Origin: Streptoalloteichus hindustanus | GTDB taxonomy: Bacteria; Actinomycetota; Actinomycetes; Mycobacteriales; Pseudonocardiaceae | Assembly: GCF_900129375.1 (NCBI RefSeq) | Contig: NZ_FQVN01000004.1 | Location: forward strand, 62,001 to 126,000 | Direction: 5' to 3' | DNA: 64,000 bases | Shown: positions 1-8,020 of the stretch, piece by piece | Layout: the number at the start of each line of letters is the position of its first letter | How positions within the stretch are numbered: position 1 is the first letter of the stretch | Position numbers and translations under genes: made by a program | The notes under the pieces: generated by a model | Database searches by the model: none | The model's input: the letters and a program-made list of their open reading frames with translations, nothing else | What the model was told of the DNA's origin: nothing

Positions 1-186
1 GCCATCGCCACGGAGTACTCCACCGCCATGCTGCGTGACTGGATCGCGCGGAACGTGGAGTCGGTGCGGGAGTTCACGAGGATCCGCCACGTCGAGTACG
101 TCGACCTGCCCACCGGGCACTGGCCGCAGTTCACCCGACCCCACGACCTCGCGCACGCGATCCTCGCCGCCATCGGCAAACCATGA
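1..186 (+). CDS. C-terminal end of an alpha/beta hydrolase (partial)
   Basis: The window opens inside this gene; the last 61 codons are visible, in frame from base 1, ending in TGA at 184-186. The tail carries TGHWPQFTRP followed by an amphipathic helix (DLAHAILAAIG). A Gly-His-Trp-Pro stretch some 20 residues from the end is the usual setting of the catalytic histidine of alpha/beta-hydrolase-fold enzymes. The serine nucleophile and acid lie outside the window, so substrate and subfamily cannot be said. It runs convergently into the next gene. Confidence 0.65.
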   Translation, partial: AIATEYSTAMLRDWIARNVESVREFTRIRHVEYVDLPTGHWPQFTRPHDLAHAILAAIGKP

Positions 187-194
187 CGGTGCAA

Positions 195-210
195 GGCCCC
201 GCGCGGGGTC
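195..210. terminator. short GC hairpin between convergent genes
   Basis: A self-complementary core CCCCGCGCGGGG lies between the two convergent stop codons (184-186 and 211-213). No T-run follows, as is usual in high-GC actinomycetes. A bidirectional terminator is inferred. Confidence 0.4.
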
Positions 211-576
211 TCACTTGTCCAGGCGCACGGTGACGGTGACGCGGCCACGGGGATCGCGGCGCGCGACCGCATGTCCAGCGCGGTCCTCGCCGTCCAGGTT
301 CAGCGAGATGGGGCCGCCCTCGCCCAGGAAGTTGCGCCACCACGTCTTGGAGTCGGGAAACTGCACACCGATCGTCACGACGTCGGCCGCGCGGCGGTAG
401 GCGACGGGCGTGCTGAACGTCCGTCCCGAGCGCCGTCCCGTGTAGGTGACGACGGTGAACCGCCTGCTCACCAGTCCTCCCCACCGGGGCGAGGACCGCA
501 GCGCGACCACGCACGCGTTGACCCGACCCACGGCTCGATGCTGGAACCACTTCCTGGCGCGCACAACACCCTCCAT
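211..576 (-). CDS. DDN-type F420-dependent nitroreductase / quinone reductase family protein
   Basis: 121 aa. The central region TYTGRRSGRTFSTPVAYRR matches the signature of the small split-beta-barrel deazaflavin (F420)-dependent nitroreductase family (Ddn-like), where Thr-Gly-Arg-x-Ser-Gly marks cofactor binding, followed by a hydrophobic strand and a WWRNFL segment. These enzymes reduce quinones or nitro compounds with F420H2 and are typical of actinobacteria. ATG at 574-576 is used; no strong ribosome site precedes it, so the start is tentative. It is transcribed away from the TetR gene at 700, which could regulate it. Confidence 0.75.
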   Translation of the reverse strand: MEGVVRARKWFQHRAVGRVNACVVALRSSPRWGGLVSRRFTVVTYTGRRSGRTFSTPVAYRRAADVVTIGVQFPDSKTWWRNFLGEGGPISLNLDGEDRAGHAVARRDPRGRVTVTVRLDK

Positions 577-699
577 CGGAACGAACCCGGAAACCTCGGA
601 CGCAGAACCGCGTCACTTTGTTCGGCGGCGGGGGAAAACCCTCCGCTGTGATCGTCACGCTAGCGCCGCCGGGGGAGTGCGTCATCCGCGTGACCTAAA

Positions 700-1389
700 G
701 TGAGAGACATGGGCGCCAGGTCCTCTCGGATGCGGGCCGCCTCGGCCGACTCCGGCGAGGTGCCGGGGCTGCGGGCCGACGCGGCGCACAACCGCAACCG
801 CATCGTCGAGGTCGCCCGCACCCTGTTCGCCGAACGGGGGATCGACGTGCCGATGGCCACGATTGCCCGGCACGCGCGCGTCGGCGTCGCGACGCTCTAC
901 CGTCGGTTCCCCACCAGGGAATCACTGATCACCGAGGCGTTCGCGGACCAGTTCGCCGCTTGTTTGTCCGTTGTGGACGAAGCGCTGGCCGACCCGGACC
1001 CGTGGCGCGGGTTCTGCTCCGTCATCGAGAAGATCTGCGCGGTGCAGACCGTCGACCGGTGCTTCGTCCCCGCGTTCGTCACGGCGTTCCCCGACGCGGT
1101 CGACATCGAGCGGGGACGGGAGCGCGCCATGTGGGGGTTCGCCGAGCTGACCAGGCGGGCCAAGCAGAGCGGGCACCTGCGCGCCGACTTCGCGACCGAC
1201 GACCTCACGTTGTTGCTCATGGCCACCAGGGGCATCACCGCCGACTCCCCGGAGAGAACCCTCGCCGCGTCGCGACGGCTCGTCGCGTACCTGCTCAACT
1301 CCGTGCGGGCGGACCACGCCGATCCGAACGAGCCCCTCCCGCCGTCGGTTCCGCTCAGCGTGCACGACCTTCTCCGCTCCCCACGCTGA
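700..1389 (+). CDS. TetR/AcrR family transcriptional regulator
   Basis: 229 aa from a GTG at 700 (an ATG three codons on at 709 is an alternative). After about 30 charged residues, a TetR DNA-binding domain follows: NRNRIVEVARTLFAERG, then the helix-turn-helix MATIARHARVGVATLYRRFP, the classic VGxxTLYxxFP ending. The remainder is a helical ligand-binding domain with no recognisable specificity; the C-terminal half resembles the SbtR-like branch common in actinomycetes. It is divergent from the F420-type reductase (123 bp between starts), the common arrangement for a local repressor. Target and ligand are unknown. Confidence 0.9.
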   Translation: MRDMGARSSRMRAASADSGEVPGLRADAAHNRNRIVEVARTLFAERGIDVPMATIARHARVGVATLYRRFPTRESLITEAFADQFAACLSVVDEALADPDPWRGFCSVIEKICAVQTVDRCFVPAFVTAFPDAVDIERGRERAMWGFAELTRRAKQSGHLRADFATDDLTLLLMATRGITADSPERTLAASRRLVAYLLNSVRADHADPNEPLPPSVPLSVHDLLRSPR

Positions 1390-1534
1390 CCGCCGGCTCG
1401 CGCTGAGCGGCTTACCCCGTCGGTAACGCGGGCTCCTCTTCCGTGCGGTTGTTCTCGTCGCTGACCGACCTCACCCGAGCCGTCCGGCGTCCCGGGGGCC
1501 GGTGGCGGGACGCTTGCCAGCCCAGTCGTGAGTC

Positions 1535-1561
1535 GCTATAACGGAGATAAGAGGTTATAAC
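1535..1561. promoter_or_regulatory. paired palindromic half-sites upstream of the epimerase
   Basis: GCTATAAC (1535-1542) and GTTATAAC (1554-1561) face each other across 11 bases, making an AT-rich inverted repeat in otherwise about 70% GC DNA, 24 bp before the ATG of the epimerase. The second arm is itself a perfect palindrome. It looks like a repressor or activator site overlapping the promoter; which protein binds is unknown. Confidence 0.5.
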
Positions 1562-1584
1562 GACGATGAGGGGATGTTGCCGCT

Positions 1585-2505
1585 ATGCGGGTGGTGCTGG
1601 GTACTGGGCCGGTGGGTCTGTCCCTGGTCGACGAGCTGGTCGGACGCGGGTACGCCGTGCGCGTGGTCAACCGGTCGGGCAGGGCGGAGTTGCCGGAAGG
1701 ATCGACGCTGGTCAGAACCGACGTGTCCGATCGACGGGCGCTAGCCGAGGTGATCGGGGACGCCGAGGTCGTCTACAACTGCACGCACGTCCCGTACGCG
1801 CGGCAGACCACGGTGTTGCCGCTGATCCAGGACTCGCTGATCGACGCGGTCGGCGCGTCGGGCGCGCGGTTGGTCACGGTCGAGACCCTGAGCATGTACG
1901 GGCCGTCCGGCGGAGCGCCGATGACCGAGCGCACCCCGCTCGCCGCCACCTCGCGCAAGGGGCGGGTCCGCGCCCGCATGGTCGAGCGCTACCTGGACAG
2001 CGGCCTGCCGGTCGCCCTGGGCGTGGCCGCCGACTTCTTCGGGCCGAGGACGCTGACCTCGTCGCTGGGCGCCGCCGTGTTCCCGCCCGCGCTCGACGGC
2101 GACCCCGTGGCCGGGTTCGGCGACATCGACCTGCCGCGCAGCTACACCTACGTCCCCGACCTGGCCCGGGGCCTGGCCATCCTCGGTGAGCGCGAGGAGG
2201 CCCTCGGCAGGCTGTGGCACCTGCCGGTGGCGCCCGCGCTGTCGACTCGGCAGGTGCACGAGTTGATCGGCGAGATCCTGGGCAGGCCGATCCGGGCCTA
2301 CCTGGTGGACCGTCCCACGCCGTGGGGGCCGTTCGACGAGCAGTTCATGGCCGAGTACGCGGAGCTGTTCTACTGGCACACCGAGCCGTTCGTGATGGAC
2401 GACTCGCTGTTCACCAGCACGTTCGGTTGGCACGCCACGCCGTTGACCGAAGCGCTGCGCACGACGGTGGAATGGTTCGTCACGCGGAAACGCACGGTGT
2501 TCTGA
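1585..2505 (+). CDS. NAD-dependent epimerase/dehydratase family protein
   Basis: 306 aa. The N-terminus MRVVLGTGPVGLSLVDELV is a Rossmann dinucleotide site (GxGxxG, residues 6-11), followed by the acidic VRTDVSD strand end and the LVTVETLSMYGPSGG strand. This is the extended short-chain dehydrogenase fold used by nucleotide-sugar epimerases and related reductases. The usual YxxxK catalytic pair is not clear: after SMYGPSGG the sequence runs TSRKGRVRARM, so the enzyme may be atypical or act in another redox reaction. The ATG at 1585 follows AGGGG by 12 bases. It is a single gene closed by the hairpin at 2535. Confidence 0.8.
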   Translation: MRVVLGTGPVGLSLVDELVGRGYAVRVVNRSGRAELPEGSTLVRTDVSDRRALAEVIGDAEVVYNCTHVPYARQTTVLPLIQDSLIDAVGASGARLVTVETLSMYGPSGGAPMTERTPLAATSRKGRVRARMVERYLDSGLPVALGVAADFFGPRTLTSSLGAAVFPPALDGDPVAGFGDIDLPRSYTYVPDLARGLAILGEREEALGRLWHLPVAPALSTRQVHELIGEILGRPIRAYLVDRPTPWGPFDEQFMAEYAELFYWHTEPFVMDDSLFTSTFGWHATPLTEALRTTVEWFVTRKRTVF

Positions 2506-2534
2506 CTGCCGACCGAACTGGCTCCGAAGCCGAA

Positions 2535-2571
2535 AGCAGCAGATCCGCTGCCAGGCGGCGGATCTGCTGCT
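2535..2571. terminator. strong bidirectional hairpin
   Basis: Two perfect 14-base arms (AGCAGCAGATCCGC at 2535-2548 and its complement at 2558-2571) with a 9-base loop sit between the convergent stops at 2505 and 2623. Confidence 0.8.
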
Positions 2572-2574
2572 CGC

Positions 2575-2598
2575 GGCGACGGCGACGGCGACGGCGAC
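2575..2598. repeat. GGCGAC hexamer tandem repeat
   Basis: Four exact head-to-tail copies of GGCGAC directly follow the terminator hairpin and grade into GTC triplets. This is non-coding simple-sequence DNA between two convergent genes; copy number could vary between strains. Confidence 0.75.
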
Positions 2599-2622
2599 GG
2601 CAGCGTCGTCGTCGGATGTGGT

Positions 2623-5475
2623 TTACGGAGTGGTCAGCAGCGCCTCCAACGCCACCGCGGTCTCGGGATGACGTTCGAGGAGCGCCACACCCCTCGGCGC
2701 GGCAGCGACCGTTTCCCACGGCTCGTCGCAGCCCAGCAGACGCGCCACCGCGTCGCACGTCGCGGGGTGGGCGGCGAGCAGCGCGACACCGCCGCTGCCG
2801 CCATTTCCGCCGCTGCCGCCGGCAGACAGGGCAGGACGCACGGCCTCCCGCTCCGCCCGCCACGGCGGCACCCACGCGTCCAACGCCGCGAGCCGGCCGG
2901 GGAAGATCCGCCCCGCCTCGCGGATCAGCAGCGGGGCCAGCTCCGCGCCACCGGACCGCAGCGTGCTGATCAGGGTCGGCAGCCACGGCAGCAGCACCGG
3001 GTCGGGTAGCTGGGCGAACGCCTTCGACACCGCTTCCACGACGAAGTCGGTCAGCGCCGGAACCGGCTCCAGCGCGTGCAGGAACCCGCTGAGGTACTGC
3101 GGATAGGCCGGCACGACCAGCGGGTTGCGCAGCAGCTCGTCGCACCGCGCCCGCAGGTCCGCGCGGGAGAGGCGGCCCAGGTGCACCTGGGCCGCCCACA
3201 GCAGCGCCACCTTCGCCAGCTCCTCCGGGTGGGACTGCGCCAGCGCCAGCTCCAACTGGTGGCGGTCGCAGCCCAGCGACAGGGCCAGGCTCTCCATGCT
3301 GAACAGGAAGCCCAGCATCGCGGCGACCTGCGGGACGGTCGCGTCCTCGTCGGTGAACGCCGTCGGCAACAGGGTGCAGTAGTGCGCGTAACCGGTCTTG
3401 ACGAACGACTCGATCCACGCCGGCAGCACCGGTTCGGTGGTGCGGTAGTACGCCAGCAGGCGTCGCACCCGACGCAGGACGTCCGGCGCGCCGTCGACGC
3501 TGCGCTCGGTCGCCAGGACCTCCAGGGCACGCGTGCCCAGCTCGTCGGCCAGCCGGCGGCTGCGCAGGTACAGCGTCGCGTCCTCCACGGCCTGCAGGAC
3601 GGTCGCCGCCGTCGCCCGCGGGTCGTGGGCCGTGCGCCGGAGACGCTGTTCCAGGACCTGTTCGACGCTGACGCCCTCGTAGCCGAGCTCGATCAGCGCC
3701 CGTTGGTGCGTGCCCAGCGCCAGGTCCCACGACTCCTGGATGGGCCGCTCGCCCAGCCGCCGCTCGCCCATGATCGGCCGCGCGGCGCCCCGAGGCATCA
3801 GGTAGGACAGCATCCACAACACGTCGGAGCAGCGCTCCAACTCGGGCCGCCCGGCGATGTCCAGCAGCGCCCGCCGCACCCCGCGTTGCTGGAGCTTCAG
3901 GTTGAGCGGCGCAAGCCGGTCGTGCACGTCGCGCGCCAGGGGCGGCAGCGCGTCGTAGCCGACCTGGCCGATCCGGTCGCCGCCCATCATGATCTCCACG
4001 AGCCGGCGCACGTCGCGCCGGCCCGGCACCGTGTCCTTCTCGATACAGGTGATCGCCGCGTCCTGGAAGTCGTACGGCGTGGGCTTGGCCCGGTCGCGCA
4101 TGCCGGCCAGCAGGATCGACGTCTCGAACACCGCGATGGCGTCGGCCGTGGAGGCGAGGTAGCCGTTGCGGCGCGCCGCCCGCACGATCTCCACCGACCA
4201 GCCGAGCAGCTCGGCCTCGTCCAGCGAGTCGAGGACGGGCGGTCGCCGCAGGAACCCGGAGAGCCGGTCCGGCAGCGCGGCGGCCGGCGCGGGGGCGGCC
4301 GGTGCGGCGGTCCTCTCCGGTGTCGCCGCCTTCTTCGTACCCGCCTGCCCGGTGAGCCGGAACGGGCGCACCCGCGTGCGCTTGAGGTTCTTCGCCCACT
4401 CCGCGGCGGCGATCGACACCGAGCCGGCGGCCAGGCCGAACTGCGCCTCGATCGACGCGTGGCTGGAGGGGATCAACCCGTGCTGCCACGTGCTCCCGCT
4501 GGGCGGGCTGATCTCGAAGGTGTCGGCGCCGTGCACGCCGAACTCCGCGACGCGGCTGGCCGCGTGGAACGCGCCGCAGACGTAGAGGCAGTCCGCGGGG
4601 TCGACGCCGGTCGCGGCGAGGTGCTGCCGCATCCGGGTCCACATGTAGCGCTCGCGGTCCTCGTCCACGCGCACCCGGTGCGGATCACCGGGAGCCAGCC
4701 GCCGGAACAGGCTGCCGATCAGGAGCATGACCTGGCGGTAGGTGTCGTGGTCGCTGTCGCCCAGCGGCAGTTCGACGTACTGGTGCCACCACTCCGACCA
4801 GTGCCGCACCCGGCCGTGCCGCAGCAGGTGCTCCTCCAGCTCGGCGAAGCGGGGCCGCAGGTCGCCGATCTCCACGCCGACCGCGTCGCCGTGCAGCGCG
4901 GCCTCCTCCTCGGCCGGCGGCGCGTCCGGGTCGGCCGGCTCGTCCGCCGAGGATTCGCGGGGCTGCCACTGGAAGACGTGGTCCGAGGAGCGGTCGACCA
5001 GGACCAGTTCGACGCCCGGGGTGTCCAGCGCGTAGGCGATCGCCTGGTACTCGGCCGACGCCTCGGTGATCGGCGCGACGACCGACAGCGGCGCCCAGTC
5101 GGCGGGGAAGCCGGCCACCTCCGTCGCGAACGCCTGCACCGCGACCGGAAGCCGGCAGTTGCGCAGTTCGGACAGCAGCGGCGCCATGTCCTCGCACAGC
5201 TCCAGGTACACCACCTTCGGCTGCTTCTCCCGCAGCCGCCGCGCCATCGCGAGCGCCGAGGCCGGGGAGTGGTGGCACACCGGGAAGATCTCCAACGGCT
5301 CGCGCACCGCGCGGTCGACGTCGTCGACGATGCCGAGCAGGATGCCCTCCAGCGCGTCGGGCCCGTCGGCGAACGCCGTCGCGGCCTCCCGCAACTGGGT
5401 GCGCAGCGCCCCGAACGCCCCCTCGGCCACGTCGATCCTGTCGTTCACGGCGCTCACCTCGCTCACCTCGCTCAT
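2623..5475 (-). CDS. DUF5682 family protein of a MoxR/VWA operon
   Basis: 950 aa, last gene of a five-gene operon; its ATG overlaps the stop of the AAA+ gene (ATGA, 5472-5475). The N-terminal third has EIFPVCHHSPASALAMARRL, then KVVYLELCEDM and, near residue 300, YVCGAFHAAS. This HH..SA / acidic / CGAxHA pattern marks DUF5682 proteins, which I would place near the TraB/TIKI/EreA-like hydrolase fold. The rest (to 950) is a long helical, repeat-like region with no catalytic motif recognised. In E. coli the corresponding locus is yehLMPQ, of unknown function; equating this gene with yehM is from memory. The N-terminus MSEVSEVSAV comes from a 9-bp direct repeat. Confidence 0.75.
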   Translation of the reverse strand: MSEVSEVSAVNDRIDVAEGAFGALRTQLREAATAFADGPDALEGILLGIVDDVDRAVREPLEIFPVCHHSPASALAMARRLREKQPKVVYLELCEDMAPLLSELRNCRLPVAVQAFATEVAGFPADWAPLSVVAPITEASAEYQAIAYALDTPGVELVLVDRSSDHVFQWQPRESSADEPADPDAPPAEEEAALHGDAVGVEIGDLRPRFAELEEHLLRHGRVRHWSEWWHQYVELPLGDSDHDTYRQVMLLIGSLFRRLAPGDPHRVRVDEDRERYMWTRMRQHLAATGVDPADCLYVCGAFHAASRVAEFGVHGADTFEISPPSGSTWQHGLIPSSHASIEAQFGLAAGSVSIAAAEWAKNLKRTRVRPFRLTGQAGTKKAATPERTAAPAAPAPAAALPDRLSGFLRRPPVLDSLDEAELLGWSVEIVRAARRNGYLASTADAIAVFETSILLAGMRDRAKPTPYDFQDAAITCIEKDTVPGRRDVRRLVEIMMGGDRIGQVGYDALPPLARDVHDRLAPLNLKLQQRGVRRALLDIAGRPELERCSDVLWMLSYLMPRGAARPIMGERRLGERPIQESWDLALGTHQRALIELGYEGVSVEQVLEQRLRRTAHDPRATAATVLQAVEDATLYLRSRRLADELGTRALEVLATERSVDGAPDVLRRVRRLLAYYRTTEPVLPAWIESFVKTGYAHYCTLLPTAFTDEDATVPQVAAMLGFLFSMESLALSLGCDRHQLELALAQSHPEELAKVALLWAAQVHLGRLSRADLRARCDELLRNPLVVPAYPQYLSGFLHALEPVPALTDFVVEAVSKAFAQLPDPVLLPWLPTLISTLRSGGAELAPLLIREAGRIFPGRLAALDAWVPPWRAEREAVRPALSAGGSGGNGGSGGVALLAAHPATCDAVARLLGCDEPWETVAAAPRGVALLERHPETAVALEALLTTP

Positions 5476-6584
5476 GACAGGGTCGCGATCGCGTCTCGGC
5501 CGCCCTCAAGGAACTCCGGCCAGGAGCCGCCCTCCTCCTTGCTGCGCGGCTCGACCACGCCGTGCAGGTACTTGTTGAGGATGGCCAGGTCCTCCGGCGC
5601 GCGCCGGGCCAGCGACCCGACCAGCGAGGAGGCGAGGGTGTGCGCGGTCAACGCCCGCTCGCCGAAGAAGTTGCTGTGCAGGATCGCGTCCTCCAGCACG
5701 CCGATCTGCTCGGCGGTGGACAGCGCGGACTCCAGCTTCTCGTCGTCGCTGCCGGCCGAGGCCGCCGACGCCCGCAGGTCGGCGAAGCTGCGCAGCAGCA
5801 CGTCCAGCAGCGTCGGCGGCACGTCCAGCTCGATCTGGTGGCGGCGCAACAGCTCCTCGGTGCGGAACCGGACGATCTCCGCCTCGGCCTTCTTGTTCGT
5901 CACCACCGGGATGCGCACGAAGTTGAAGCGGCGCTTGAGCGCGGAGGACAGGTCGTTCACGCCCCGGTCGCGGCTGTTGGCGGTGGCGATGACGGAGAAG
6001 CCGGGCTTGGCGAAGACGATGTTGTCACTGTCCAGCTCCGGCACGGAGATGTACTTCTCCGACAGGATCGAGATCAACGCGTCCTGGACGTCGCTGGTGG
6101 AGCGGGTCAGCTCCTCGAACCGGCCGATCGCGCCGCGCTCCATCGCGGTCATGATCGGCGAGGGGATCATCGACTCGCGGGACTGGCCCTTGGCGATCAC
6201 CATCGACACGTTCCACGAGTACTTGATGTGGTCCTCGGTGGTGCCGGCCGTGCCCTGCACCACCAGCGTGGAGTTGCGGCAGATCGCGGCGGCCAGCAGC
6301 TCGGCCAGCCAGCTCTTGCCGGTGCCGGGGTCGCCGATCAGCAGCAGACCGCGGTCGGAGGCCAGCGTGACGATGGACCGCTCGACGAAACTGCGGTCGC
6401 CGAACCACTTCTGCGAGATCTCCCGGTCCAGGCCGTCGGCGCGCTCGGACCCCAGGACGAACAGGCGCACCATCTTCGGCGACAGCCGCCAGGCGAAGGG
6501 CTTGGGGCCGTCGTCGACCGACTCCAGCCAGTCCAGCTCCTCGGCGTACTTGATCTCGGCGGGGGCGCGCAGCAGATCGGACAT
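5472..6584 (-). CDS. MoxR-family AAA+ ATPase (YehL-like)
   Basis: 370 aa. Walker A GDPGTGKS lies at residues 84-91, a Walker B-like GAIGRFEELTR at 151-161, sensor 1 in VIATANSRDRG near 200, and an arginine-rich LKRRFNF near 217-222. This order is that of MoxR AAA+ proteins, which work as hexameric chaperone-like ATPases with a partner VWA protein on metal-enzyme or complex maturation. The YehL subfamily assignment follows from context (VWA upstream, DUF5682 downstream). The ATG at 6582-6584 is 11 bp after the VWA stop, and the stop overlaps the DUF5682 start, so translation is probably coupled. Cytoplasmic. Confidence 0.88.
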   Translation of the reverse strand: MSDLLRAPAEIKYAEELDWLESVDDGPKPFAWRLSPKMVRLFVLGSERADGLDREISQKWFGDRSFVERSIVTLASDRGLLLIGDPGTGKSWLAELLAAAICRNSTLVVQGTAGTTEDHIKYSWNVSMVIAKGQSRESMIPSPIMTAMERGAIGRFEELTRSTSDVQDALISILSEKYISVPELDSDNIVFAKPGFSVIATANSRDRGVNDLSSALKRRFNFVRIPVVTNKKAEAEIVRFRTEELLRRHQIELDVPPTLLDVLLRSFADLRASAASAGSDDEKLESALSTAEQIGVLEDAILHSNFFGERALTAHTLASSLVGSLARRAPEDLAILNKYLHGVVEPRSKEEGGSWPEFLEGGRDAIATLS

Positions 6585-6595
6585 GTCAGGGCCTT

Positions 6596-8020
6596 TCAGG
6601 CGAGGAACGTCTTGAGTTCGTGCACGAGCTTGCGGATGTGGCCGGAGAGCACCGGCGCGCCGAGGTCCTTGAACCGCTCCCGGAACCACGGGTTGACGCT
6701 GCCGCGGCCGGAGCTGGTCACCGAGCCGACGGGGATGAACTTCGCGCCCGAGCGGTGGATGGCGGCCATGCTCTCGAACAGCCGCTCGCACTCCCACTCG
6801 TAGAAGTCGGAGATCCACACCACCACGGTGTTGCGTGGCTCGGCGATCTTCGGCTGGGCCAGCGCCATCGCGACCGTGCCGTCGGTGCCGCCGCCGAGGT
6901 TGGTGCGCAACAAAGTCTCGAAGGGGTCGTGCACCCACGGCGTGAGGTCGAGCGCCTGGGTGTCGTAGGCGATCAGGTGGACGTCCACCTTCGGCAGCCC
7001 GGCGAAGATCGACGCCAGGATGGTGCAGTTCACCATCGAGTCCACCATCGAGCCGGACTGGTCGACGACCACGATCAGCCGCGACGGCGTGGTGCGGCGC
7101 GCGGTGTGGCGGTAGAAGAGCCGGTCCACGTACAACCGCTCCTCTTCCGGGTCCCAGTTGATGAGGTTCTTCCAGATCGTGCGGTTCAGGTCCAGGTTGC
7201 GGAACACGCGCTTGGGCGGGACCGAGCGGTCCAGCTCGCCGGCCGTGGCCTTGGCGACCTGGGTCCGCAGCACCTCGGCCACCTCGTCGACGAAGCGGCG
7301 GATGAGGGACTTGGCGTTGGCCAGGGCGACGCCGGACAGATTGTCCTTGTCCCGCAACAACTGCTCGATCAGCGACATGCTGGGCGTCAGCTTCGCGGCG
7401 AGCTGGGGGTCGGCGAGCACCTCGCGCAGCCGCATCCGCCGAACCAGGTCGGCCTCGATGGCGTTGAGCTCCGGACCGATCTCCGGGATCAGCCGGCTGA
7501 GGTCGGGCGCCGGGGCGCCGACACCGGTGCCGGTCGCGCTGACTCCCCGCCCGGGGGCGCGCCCGCCGCGCAGACCGCCGGGCTCGCAGCCCAGCGCGCG
7601 CTCCAGCCAGTCCGCGTCGGACTGCCACCGCGCGAGCTGCCCGGCGGTGACGTTGCCGGTGCCCGAGCCGGCGCCGGGCCCCGCGCAGTCGAAGACGTTG
7701 AGCAGCACCTTGGACACCAGCGCCGCCCGCCGCACCTCGGCGGCCCGGTCGCGGTCGCCGGCGTCGGGCTCGGGCACCATCAGCCGGTCGAACTCGGCGG
7801 CCAGCTCGGGGTGGCGCTGCACGACCGAGTCGATGGAGGTCTGCGGGTCGAGCACCGCCGTCGGCAGCCCGATGTCCTCGACGACGGCCAGGCTCGCCGA
7901 CTCCAGCGTCGCCTGCTCCTCGCGGTCGAACATCCGGGCCAGCAGCCGCCAGTACAGGACCTGACGGCGGTTGTCGTGGGCCTCGGGCCCGACGGGGTGG
8001 TCGGGGGTGGGTTCGGTCAT
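6596..8020 (-). CDS. VWA domain protein, partner of the MoxR ATPase
   Basis: 474 aa. The C-terminal half is a von Willebrand A domain with an intact MIDAS: VVVDQSGSM (D320, S322, S324), T379 in LGGGTDGT and D405 in WISDF, so it should bind a divalent metal. The N-terminal half is helical, with a glycine-rich linker at about 145-170. VWA proteins next to MoxR ATPases are their usual partners, thought to bridge ATPase and substrate. ATG at 8018-8020 overlaps the upstream stop by four bases (ATGA). No signal peptide or membrane helix, so cytoplasmic. Corresponds to YehP by gene order. Confidence 0.88.
   Translation of the reverse strand: MTEPTPDHPVGPEAHDNRRQVLYWRLLARMFDREEQATLESASLAVVEDIGLPTAVLDPQTSIDSVVQRHPELAAEFDRLMVPEPDAGDRDRAAEVRRAALVSKVLLNVFDCAGPGAGSGTGNVTAGQLARWQSDADWLERALGCEPGGLRGGRAPGRGVSATGTGVGAPAPDLSRLIPEIGPELNAIEADLVRRMRLREVLADPQLAAKLTPSMSLIEQLLRDKDNLSGVALANAKSLIRRFVDEVAEVLRTQVAKATAGELDRSVPPKRVFRNLDLNRTIWKNLINWDPEEERLYVDRLFYRHTARRTTPSRLIVVVDQSGSMVDSMVNCTILASIFAGLPKVDVHLIAYDTQALDLTPWVHDPFETLLRTNLGGGTDGTVAMALAQPKIAEPRNTVVVWISDFYEWECERLFESMAAIHRSGAKFIPVGSVTSSGRGSVNPWFRERFKDLGAPVLSGHIRKLVHELKTFLA

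Noticed and set aside
5472-6584. The MoxR ATPase as the missing eCIS ATPase
   Set aside because: It is coupled to VWA and DUF5682 genes in a separate operon 23 kb away, and its motifs are MoxR-type, not Pvc15-type.
2480-6615. Very long open frames of 720 and 1179 codons, in another minus-strand frame and on the plus strand opposite the DUF5682 and MoxR genes
   Set aside because: They are Arg/Pro/Ala-rich shadows caused by high third-position GC; the other frame holds DUF5682 and AAA+ motifs and overlapping starts.
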